This document shows positions 1 to 12,100 of a stretch of 24,670 bases of DNA, in pieces. The notes below the pieces were generated by a model. That model was not told where the DNA came from, did not search any database, and saw only the letters and a list, made by a program, of their open reading frames with translations. A program made the position numbers and the translations under genes. The DNA lies in NCBI GenBank assembly GCA_030018635.1, contig JASEHU010000002.1, positions 1 through 24,670 on the forward strand. The letters run 5' to 3'. Origin of the DNA: a bacterium (GTDB lineage: Bacteria > UBA9089 > CG2-30-40-21 > SBAY01). Numbering within the stretch: position 1 is the stretch's first letter; each line of letters begins with the position of its first letter.

Positions 1-98
1 TAGAAGTTAGAAGTTAGAAGTTAGAAGTTAGAAGTTAGAAGTTAGAAGTTAGAAGTTAGAAGGAGGAAGGAGGAAGGAGGAAGTTAGAAGGAGGAAGG
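1..98. repeat. 7-bp tandem repeat carrying the Shine-Dalgarno of the giant gene
   Basis: Fourteen consecutive 7-bp units with no length slippage. Eight are exactly TAGAAGT (1-56); the rest are purine-rich variants such as TAGAAGG and AGGAAGG. The variants create AGGAGG at 61-66, 68-73, 75-80 and 89-94, the last lying 8 nt before the ATG at 103. The array runs off the left edge, so its full length is unknown. Related words (AGTTAGAA) recur in the palindrome at 19804-19888. Change in copy number would shift the upstream promoter relative to the start codon without altering the reading frame of the gene. Confidence 0.9.
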
Positions 99-102
99 AC
101 TT

Positions 103-3100
103 ATGAAGAAAAAGCTCATGGCTGGCATTTTTATAATTCCTGTAGCCTTTGGAATAATTAGCCTGAGTGAAGCAAGTATTCCTAAGGAGATACGAACGAC
201 AAATGTTACGGATAGTCAGATTACTTTGTCCTGGATAACAGATGTTGTAGAAACCTGTTGGGTAAATTATGGACAAACCCCTGCCTTAGGCCAAACCGCT
301 TATGATACGCGTGGTCAAAATACGGTTGATGACACCCATTATGTCAATATTACCGGATTAGGCCCTGAAACCTTATATTATTTTGAGTTAGTCTCAGGAA
401 CTACCGTTGATAACAATAATGGTGTTTATTACCAGTGCCGAACAGGGACAAATATTAAACCCTCCGGGCTTGATTATGCCTTTGGAAAGGTATTTAAATC
501 CGATGCCCAAACTTATGCTACAGGAACAATTGTTTATTTTAAACTTAGCGATGCGGATTCAAAAGGTAGTCCCGGGGAATCTGCGGTTTGGTCTGTTCTG
601 GTGGATAGTAATGGCTATTGGTCGGAAAATCTGATTAACATAAGAACTCAAAACCTGAACGGATTTTTTAACTATTCTATTGATGGTGGAGATAGACTTG
701 TTTTATTTGCCCAGGGGGCAAAGGATGGGACGGCTACCTTAATTGTTGCCACTAACCAGGACTCACCCGCCCCGGATATAATCCTCTCCACCGACCATAT
801 CAAACCCTCAACTATTAATACCCTTGAAATCAAACAGGTCACCTCTAATTCGATTACCTTGAAATGGATAGCACCAGGAGATGATGGAAACCAGGGACAG
901 GCATTTTTATACGATATCCGCTGGTCACTCTCACCAATAAATGAAGGTAATTTTGGGAATGCCACGCAGGTTCAAGGAGAAATATTACCTGGAACTGCTG
1001 GAACTCAACAGGAATTTAAAGTCCCCGGTCTCTCCCCCAATACATTTTACTATTTAGCCATGAAAACTCGGGATGAAGCGAATAATTGGTCTGATTTATC
1101 CAATGTTGTTGCGGCAAAAACCCCACCGCCACCTAATTCAATGTTAGATTGGACAGGAGAAAATAATTTTGTCGATGATGGTTTAAGATTAGACCTCGGC
1201 ACAATCGGCACTAACTTTGTCTATATGGTTAAATATACCCATCCGAATAATCTCCCACCAGCCAGAGGAGAACCAAAAATAATCCTTTATAAAGGGACCA
1301 TTCCCCTGGGAACTTATTCTACGATGTATGTCAAAGGCTCTTTTTCTACCGGGGCAATTTATACCTACTCAAAAGTTTTTCAGGAAAATGGGGAGTATGG
1401 TTATCAATTTTATGCCCAGGGGGCAGAAGGTGAACCTACATCCTTAACCAGAGGACCAATAGTTATGGATATGGGGACAGGTGTGCGGATAACCAATCAA
1501 ACAGATGCCCAATGGACGGTTTCATGGATTACTTCACAGCCAGCCACAGGTTCAATAAAATACGGTGTCAATCCACTTTCACTAAACATGACCGGCTATG
1601 ATGACCGTGGGACAGAATTTAACGGTAAAACACATTATGTAACGGTGAAGGGGTTAATCCCGGAAACACTCTATTACTTCGATGTTGTTTCAGGTGGGGT
1701 AGTGGATAATAACTACGGCAGTCATTACAGTGTTTGGACGGGTAAGTCATTTATTAACTCAGGCATCGATATGGTTTATGGAATGGTAATTAAACAAGGT
1801 GGACAGGCAACGGCTAAGGATGCCCTTGTCTATCTTACATTAAAAGATAATGATGGACAGGGTAGTCCGAATACCTCAGCCCCTGTCTCAGCCTTAGTCC
1901 AGGAGAATGGTTACTGGATGGCGGATTTAGTTAATGTTAGAACCTTCAATCTATCCTCACAATTTAACTATTCCTCTACAGCGGATGAACTCTATTTATT
2001 TGTCAATGGCGTTGATGAAGGGATTGGCAGTAAAATAATTGCTACCAAAGATGATTCACCGGCATTACCCATAGAGCTTTGCCGGGATGTGGTTGCCCCT
2101 GCGTCAATCACTACCTTACAAGTAATAAAGGCAGGGATTGGTTCTATTACCTTAAGGTGGCAAGCCACCGGGGATGATAAAAATATTGGGCAGGCGGCAA
2201 TTTATGACCTTAGATACGCAACTTTTACTATTACCGAGTCATCCTGGGGCCTAACCGAGGAGGTGAAATCAGAACCAACCCCGGCGAATAGCGGTACTTT
2301 TCAGGAATTTATGGTTACAGGACTCAGCCCGGGCACTACCTACTATTTTGGGCTAAAGGTAATTGATGAGGTCTGGAATATGTCGGAGTTATCCAAAATT
2401 GTTGAAGGCTCAACTACACCTGAGGTGAAACATAACCCAATTCTTGACTGGGTAGGTGAAGGGGAGTATCTCAAAGATGGGGTCTTTCCCGACAACGGTA
2501 ATATCGATAGAATATTCACCTTTCAAGTGAAATACATTGATGCGGATGGTGATGCGCCACTTACAGGTGAGCCAAAGGTAATTATTTATAAAGATGGGCT
2601 ATTCATTGGGACATATTCTATGTCGTATGTCCAGGGGACTTCTGCTACGGGTATAGTCTATAAATTCTCGCAATTCCTGCCTACTCCAGGCACATATTCT
2701 TACCGATTTTTTGCTACCGATGCCGCAGGCACTGCTACCCTTATCCAACAAGGCCCCATAGTTAGCGGTATCCCTTATCGTGAGACGAATATCACCGATG
2801 CCCAGTTCACTATCTCCTGGACATCCAATAAACAGGAAATCGGCACGGTCAATTACGGCACCAATCCTAATTCCTTAAACCTGTCCGACTTTGACGACCG
2901 GGGTATAGGTTATTCAGACGATACACATCACATCAGCATTACCGGATTATCCGCCAATACTTTATATTACTATGATGTGGTTAGTGGTGGTGTGGTTGAT
3001 AATAATAATGGTTTTCATTATGTAGTCAAGACAGGGGCATCTATTATTCCTAAGCCTGAAAACTGGTTAGTTCAAGGAGAGGTGTATAAACAAGGTCGGC

Positions 3101-6100
3101 TTGAATATGCAGACGGCGCCATTGTTTATATTCAATTAGGTGATGTGGATAGGATAGGTGAATCAGGTAGTTCTGCCCTGGCGTCGGTTTTAGTTGCCAA
3201 TGGACAATGGCTATATAATCTGGTTAATCTTAGATGCGTTGATGGACAATCATTTTTTGATGATTATACCGCGGATAAAGACAATCTTTATTTATTTGCC
3301 GAAGGCGGGCTTGAAGGCACGGACACACAAACCATCTATCCGACTAATGGCAATCCGTCACCATATATGGAATTATCGCGTGATATTACCCCACCCGGGA
3401 CAACGACCTTGCTCGCAACAAACACTACCGCTGTTTCAACTACCTTGTTCTGGTTGTCGGCGGGTGATGATAACCACTTAGGCACGCCAACGATATATGA
3501 TATCCGCTACTCCACCGGGGTAATAAATGAGGATACCTGGGCCACCGCCAGACAGGTTGGTCATGAACCGCCAACCGGGGTAGCCGGTAGTCCACAACAA
3601 CTTACCATTACCGGATTAAACCCGACCACGCTTTATTACCTTGGCTTAAAAACCATAGATGAGGCAGGTAATGTGTCATTACTTGTCATTGCCACCGTAA
3701 CCACCGCGCCGCATCCACCTCCCATGCTCAAGTGGAGCGGTGAAGAGGGATATATTGAGGATGGGTTGGAGCCAGAACGCGGTAGTGATGAAACGATATT
3801 CACCTATAAAGTGGCCTATTTTCATGAGACTAATTTCCCTCCGGCTAATGGTTTCCCCAAATTACATATCCAAAGGTTAGGTAATGAATTAAACGATAGC
3901 CCTTATGAGCTGCAGGAGATTGACCGTACTGATACAGAATATACCGATGGCAAACTCTACAAATGCCTGAAAACCTTTTCTTTGCCCGGAACATATACCT
4001 ATTGGTTTGAGGCTAAAGATACCCTTGGTGTTACAGCTAAAGGAACACCTACCAGGCCATCTCCTGGCCCCTCGGTTGGGAGGATACCTGTTTTAACCTG
4101 GACCAACGAGGCAGGTTATAAATCAGACGGCATTGAACCGGGAACAAGTAATGTGGGAGCTACCTTTACCTATCGAATAAATTTTACCCATTTTCAAAAT
4201 ATCCCACCGGCACAAGGGTATCCAAGGGTATATATCTACCTGGGAACTAACCCCATACAAAACAGCCCATTTCCTATGGAAGAGGGGAATCCTCAAGATA
4301 TTGATTGGACAGATGGAAAGATTTATATCCTCTCCATTCCATTAAATACAGCCGGGAAATACTATTACCGATTCGAGGCAAAGGATATAAATGATTTTCT
4401 TGCCGAGGGTGAGCCAATCCAGACTAAAACAGGACCTATCGTGGCCATGGCACCAGTGTTGAATTGGGTAGAGCAAGAAGGATATAGAACTGATGGAATC
4501 GAACCAAATACAGGCATTAGGACGACTATATTTACTTATAAAGTCCAATATAGTGATGCGGATAATACCCCTCCCGATTCATATTCTCCAAAATTGTATG
4601 TCTTGAAGGGAGGAGAGGTTGTCTATCAAAGAAAACTCTATCGAGAAAGTGGAAATGATTATGTGACTGGAATGGTTTATGTAACTAAATTACCGCTTGT
4701 TTTTGCCAGCGATTATTATTCTTATTATTTTGAGGCTAAAAATACATTGGGTGTCTTTGCCATAGGTGCCCCAACAACTATTTCTCCAGGTCCCTTAGTT
4801 ACCGGTCCAAACTATCCACCAAGATTGTTCTGGGTTGGTGGTCAAGAATATGTTATGGATGGTCTTGACCCCGAGATAGGTAATCCTGGGACAATATTTA
4901 ATTATCGTATCAAGTATTCTGATATAAATGCCGACCCACCTAAGCAAGGATACCCGATAATTTATGTCTATAAAAGTAATGTGTTCATTGGGACAAAGAC
5001 GATGGATTACCTTTATGGGTCATTTACCTCAGGTGCCGTTTATGGAGCAACTTCTACCTTTGAAACAACCGGCATTTACCAGTATAAATTTGAGGCAAGG
5101 GATAAAAAAGACTTGCCATACTCTACCGTTTTGAAATCCGGTCCTATAATCAGTCATGCCCCTCTATTGGAATGGACAGGAGGGGAAGGATATAATTCTG
5201 ATGGATTAGAGCCGGAGGTAGGAACTGTAAATCTGACTGCCTTTACCTACAAGGTATCCTATAAAGATATAGATAACGACCCGCCGGATAATCGTTATCC
5301 GGTGGTGCATATATTTAAAGATGGCAAAGATATCCCTGGCAGCCCTTATAAAATGGAGGCAATAGACTCAAATGATGTCCTTTATACCGATGGTAAAGGA
5401 TATAGACTAATTAAGGTTTTTGACCAGGCTGGAACATTCACCTATCAATTTGAGGCCTATGATTATCTTCGGATTAAGGCTATGGGTAATCCAACAAACA
5501 TATCTCCATCCCCTGTGGTGAGAAGTATCCCTACCCTGAATTGGACTTGTGAGCCAGGTTATGTCAATAACGGGCTTGAACCTGAATTAGGTGATTTGCA
5601 AACAACCTTTACCTGGCGGGTTAATTATACAGATATGGATGGTGATGCACCACTTTCAAACTATCCAGTGGTCCATATTTTGAAAGGAGGTATGGAAATC
5701 GAGCACAGCCCATTTATCTTAAATGCGGTGGATACCAATGATGTCAATTATAAGGATGGGAAATTATTTACTTATTCAAGCCTATTAGCAGATACCGGGA
5801 CATACTCATATTATTTTGAGGCGTATGATTCCTTGCACAATCAAGCCACAGGTTCTGCTACTTTACTTAAGTATGGACCATCAATAATCAGCTCACCAAT
5901 ATTAATTTGGGCCGGAACACAAGGTTACATAAATGACGGGCTCGACCCGGGGACAGGCACATTCCAGAGAACTACCTTTACCTATAAGGTGCTTTATATA
6001 GACCCTGAAGGTAATCCCCCGGCATATAGCTATCCCAGAGTGCATATCTTCCTGGGTGGTGCACCGCTATATTATGGTGGACAATGGATGTATATTCAAG

Positions 6101-9100
6101 AGGGTAATGACTATAAAAGAGGGGTTACTTATAGCTTTCCAATTACATTTCCCATTGGTAGTAGACACTACACCTACTATTTTGAGGCAGAAAATGTCAA
6201 AGGAATAGCCGCCATAGGTGAACCTACATTAGAACACGATGGACCTATAGTTGATGGGCCTAATTTTAAACCAGTGTTATTCTGGTCACCCAATCAAGGT
6301 TTTATCTCAGACGGTCTTGACCCTGAGGTTGGCACGCCGGGGACTAAATTTACTTATCAAATACGCTATATAGATGGAAATGGTGACCCTCCTGACAATA
6401 ATTATCCATTAGTCTATATTTATAAGAATACAGTCCTAATGGCTACCCTAACCATGAATCTTGTTTCCGGGAATTTTCTTCAAGGGGCAATTTATGCCTA
6501 TTCTACCTCCTTTCCGGAAAAAGACCAGTATCAATATCAATTTAGAGCCCAGGACGAACAAGGGGGAGAGGTATTATTTCCTCCTAATTCTTTTATGTCG
6601 GGACCAACGGTTAGCGGTAGCCCAAAATTAGAGTGGTTTGGGCAGGAAGGATTTATTGATGATGGGTTGGAACCGGAGACTGGAACCCTTGGCACTACCT
6701 TTACCTATCGCGTTATTTATTTTGATGAGGATAACGAACTTCCCCTTATAGGATTTCCTAAAGTACAAATCCAAAAAGGCAAGGTGGATGTCCTTTACAC
6801 CCAGATGCTTGAAACAGACCCTCAAGATAACCAATATACTGATGGTAAGGCTTATGAGTATTTTTACCCACTCAAGAGTCCAGGGAGATACACCTATCGA
6901 TTTGAGGCTAAGGATACCAGTGGTCTTTATGCCTTAGGCAGTCCCACTATTTTTCATTCAGGACCAGATGTTATCTCTATCCCAAGTTTAACCTGGGTAG
7001 GTGTGGATAAATTCATGACGGATGGTTTGGACCCGGAGGTCGGCACACCGGGAACTAAATGGACATTTAGAATAACCTATATTGACCGTGGTAACCTCCC
7101 ACCAGCAACAGGCTCCCCAAAGGTCAATATCTTTTTAAATCATCAATTCTACATCTCCTTTGGGATGCAGGCAGAGGATATATTCGATGATGATTGGAGC
7201 GATGGTAAAATATATAGAATAGCCTTTTTGCTTCCGTCGGGCAGTTATACCTATAAATTTGAGGCAGAAAATATTTATGGGGCAAAGGCAGTAGGTCAAC
7301 CTGTCCTCTGGAAACAAGATGGTCCACTGGTAAGTAGTGTGCCTTCTTTAAATTGGATTGGTGCAGGAGACTATATTCAGAGTGGGGTGAGTCCTCCATC
7401 TGGCACAATGGGCACGGAATTTATTTATATGATTGATTACACGGATATAGATAATGACCCACCGTTAAACGGTTTCCCTAAAATAGAGATTTTATGTAAT
7501 GGGGTAAAAATTTCAAGTAGTCCGTTTACGATGGTAGAGACTAGTTCAACAGACACAACTCATACCGATGGAAAACGATATAAATTGGTAAAATACCTAC
7601 CTGCGCCAGGCACTTATTCATATCAATTCATCGCTCAGGATACTAATGGTTTTCTTGCTACCGGGGAGCCAACAATCCAAAGGATAGGACCATTATTTAT
7701 GGATGTGCCTGTCATGGAATGGGTTGGGCAGGAACCGTATTTAAAAGATGGGATTGATCCGGGTAGTGGCACGACAAATAGTCTTTTTACTTATAAAGTC
7801 AAGTATCGTGATGTTAATAATTCTCCACCGGCCTCCGGTTATCCCCGGCTATATATATTAATCGATGGGGTAATATTTCCCTTATATCCAAATGGTGTGG
7901 TTTTGCGTTCAGAAGGGGGCGTGGATTATCAAAGCGGGGTAATTTATCGTAGCAATCCGCTCAAATTACCTATGGCCAGCACAAAATATACCTATTATTT
8001 TATAGCCAAAAATACACAAGGTAAGATGGCAAATGGGACACCGACTACCATTCAATCAGGACCTGAGGTAACAGGTCAGAACTTAAGACCTATGCTCCTG
8101 TGGGCTAACCAGCCGGGATATACATCTGATGGATTAGAGCCTGGAGCCGGCACATCAGGAGCAGAATTCACCTATTTAATCATCTATAAAGACTTAAATG
8201 GTGATGAGCCTTACCCCGGTCATCCACTTCTTCATATTTATAAAGACCAAAATTTTATAGGCACCTATACGATGGAAAGGCAATCCGGTACTTTTAATAG
8301 TGGGGCATTGTATCGTTATAAAATTACCCTGGTGGAGAATGGGAATTATAAGTATAAATTTGAGGCAAAGGATATAAAAGGGGCTGATTGTCTTTCGTCT
8401 CCACAGACCTTCTTTACGCCAGGTCCAAGGATTGGTAGTCCACCTCAATTAGAGTGGCTCGGGACAGGTTCTTTTCAATCGGATGGTTTAGACCCGCAGA
8501 CAGGTATAGCCAATGAAACAATCTTTACTTATCGGGTTAAATATCAGGATAATGAAAATGACCCACCCGCCTCAGGGTATCCTAAGATTCATATCGTCAA
8601 AGGAGGTGTTGAAATACAAGGTAGTCCCCTCCCGCTTGAACAAGTAGATACAAACGATAAGGACTATCAGAATGGCAAAGAATATCAACTCTTCAAAAAA
8701 TTAATCCTGGCCGGCAGTGATTACTCCTATTATTTCGAGGCAAAGGATACCTACGGGGTTTATGCAGAGGGGACTCCAACCTATTCTGTAGGAGGACCGG
8801 TTGTAACCGGCGAACCAATACTTAACTGGGCAAAAGACCTTTCTGGTTATATGGACGATGGATTAGAACCTGAATTTGGAACACCGGGAACAAGTTTTAT
8901 CTATCGCATCTCGTATATGAATCCGGCTAATGACCCACCGGGCACAAATTCCCCACGACTACATATCTTTAAAGCCGGCGTGGAGTTACCCAATAGCCCA
9001 TGGATTATGGTTCAAGAGAATCCTGATACAAATTACGAGGACGGTAAATTATATTCCTGCCCTATCTCCCTTGGAACTGGCACCTACACTTATAGGTTTG

Positions 9101-12100
9101 CGGCTGAAAGTAATGGCGGCATACCGGCTACAGGGACAGCAACATTTATTAAGGATGGTCCCAGGGTAACCCTGGCCCCGGTGTTGGATTGGGTTAATAA
9201 ACCCGGGTATGTCACCGATGGACTTGACCCGGAGGCAGGCTCCGCCACGACTACTTTTGTCTATCGGGTCCTTTATACCGATACTGAACCACCTGCAGCC
9301 GGGTATCCTAAGGTACATATCCTGAAGGCAAACAAAGAGATAGCCGGTAGTCCTTTTGGTATGCAGGAAACCCTTCCTGGTGATACATATGCCGATGGCA
9401 AGGAATATGAATGTTCCCGTATTCTAACGGGGACAGGTAAGGATTATGAGTATTTTTTTGAGGCAAAGGATGCTATCGGTGTTCCGGCTGTTGGGAATGC
9501 GCCGGTAACCTCAAGACCAAATGCACCTGTAATTACGGATGCCCCAATATTAAATTGGGTGCAGGCAGAAAATTATGTCACTGATGGGCTTCATCCAGAG
9601 CTTGGCACCTGGGGGACTAAATTTACCTATAAGGTTACCTACTCCGATGCAAATAATGACCTGCCGAACCAAAATTTCCCAAAGGTGCATATCCTTAAAG
9701 CAGGTGCCGAAATTTCAGGAAGCCCATTTCTTATGATTGCAGCTACCGCATCAGACCAGAATTGTATGGATGGTAAGGATTATTATTTTGTGCAGACACT
9801 TCCATACACAGGCAGGGATTACACCTATTTCTTTGAGGCAGAGGATACCTGGGGTATCAAGGCATCAGGAGCACCTACCTTACAAAAGGATGCCCCGGAT
9901 GTAAGTCGCGCCCCAACATTATCCTGGAGTGGTCAACCCGGATTTATTGAAGATGGGCTCGAGCCGGAGATTGGGACTCAAGGCACTAAGTTCACCTATC
10001 AGGTTAAATACGAGGATGCGGATGGCGACCCACCCTATTCAGGTTTTCCAAAGGTACATATCTACACAGGGAATAACCCTATCCAAAATAGTCCGTTTCC
10101 TATGCAATTGATTAATAATGGGATTTATCAATATCAAACTAACCTTGCCATTGGGACTTATTCGTATTTCTTTGAGGCAAAGGATAGCTATCAACTTCAG
10201 GCTATTGGCACACCAACCGCTCCTTTAAATAAGCCGGTGGTAACCGATGCACCTATCCTCGACTGGGTGCAGGAGCCGGGGTTTGACACCGATGGTCTTA
10301 ATCCCAATTCAGGTAATTCAGAAACCAGATTTACCTATAAGATAAATTATATTGATAATAATAACAATTCCCCGGCAGACTGGTATCCAAAGGTGATTAT
10401 CTATAAAGGGGTAACCGTCTTAGGTACATATTCCATGAAAGAGGTAGATGATAAAGATATTACCTATACAGATGGTAAATTATATTATTACTGGGGCCAA
10501 TTTCCTGAAAGTAGTCTTGACTACAAATATAAATTTATAGCCAAAGATTCCCTCGGGATGGATGCGGTTGGTAAAATTCAACTTAATGCTGGTCCCCTTG
10601 TAAATAACCCACCTACCCTGAACTGGACAGGGGAGTCGGGATATACTAATGATGGTATTGAGCCTGATTACGGGACAACAAAAGATGTCTATACCTACCG
10701 AATTAAATATGTGGATGAAGATAATCATCCACCTTCAGGAGGCTATCCTAAATTATATATCTATTCTAAAGGAACCCTTACAAATGGCAGTCCGATTACT
10801 ATGAATGTGGTTAATCCCAACGATGGAACCTATACCGATGGGAAGTTATATACCTTTTCAACTAATTTTTCGGAAGGGACTTATACCTATAAATTTGAGG
10901 CAAAGGATATTTATTCGGCTGAGGTTATGACCTCTATTAAATCTGGTCCGTCGGTAAGTGATGCCCCTTCATTAAGTTGGGTAAATCAAGATGGGTTTGG
11001 AACAGATGGGGTTAATCCGGACCCGGGTCAAACAACGAATAAATTTACTTATAAAATACTCTATACGGATGTAAATAATCTTCCGCCGGCAGATGGGTAT
11101 CCAAAACTTTATATTTGTATAGGAGATGTAGTCATCTATCCTGGATATATCCTCACCAAGGAAGGTGGAGATAGCTATTCTACCGGGGTGGCATATGCCT
11201 TCCATGAGATTTATCTTTCTTATGCCAGTGAGGCGTATAGTTATTATTTTGAGGCTAAAAATAGGAATAATGTCGTGGCCATAGGTCAACCAACTACATC
11301 TCATTCGGGACCAAAGGTAGAGGGACCAAATCATTCACCTTTTTTATTTTCCACTGGAGAGAAGGAATATTCTTTCGATGGAGTTCATCCTGATGCCGCC
11401 TCCCCGGGAATTTTTACCTTCCATGTAGCCTATCGGGATAATAATGTTAATCCGCCGGCGCCAGGGTATCCAGCCGTTGTTATTTCTAAGAATAATATAC
11501 CTTATGGACTGGGAACTTACAGTATGATGTATCTCAATGGAGGTTATTTTAAAGGCGCCACTTACTCTACAAACATAACCTTGAATGCTACGGGTAGTTA
11601 TAAGTATAAATTTTATGCTAAAGATACTAAAGGAGCAGAGGCAGTGGGACCTTTTAGTATACTTAAAATCGGTCCAAAGGTGAGTCATGCCCCAAAATTG
11701 GAATGGGCAGGTAGTCCCAATTTTCAAACTGATGGATTAGACCCTGAGGAAGGGATTGTTGGTCAAACATATTTTACATTCAAGGTGAAATACAAAGATG
11801 AGGATGGCGATGCACCGGCAACTGGATATCCTAAAATCTATATTGTCAACAATGAAATCCCTCTAGGAAATGTCCAAATGGTACCTGAACCTGGAGGTGA
11901 TTATAAAACCGGTAAGATTTATTACTTTATGTTAAGATTAGGAGTGGTAAGTGATAAATACAAATATTACTTTGAGGCTAAAGATGTAATGGGGGTTCTG
12001 GCTTTGGGGACTCCAACATTACAGAAGTCTGGTCCTATAGTAAAACCAAGACCTCCCGCCTCTCCCCAAACTACCCAATCATTAGATTCCCTTGAAATCT

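Noticed and set aside
1..98. Repeat array that might be taken for a CRISPR
   Set aside because: Units are 7 bp and directly adjacent with no spacers; it is a simple tandem repeat.
672..11727. Several 60-130 codon antisense and alternate-frame ORFs inside the giant gene
   Set aside because: They lack ribosome sites and recognisable motifs, and they recur because they are shadows of the repeated coding frame.
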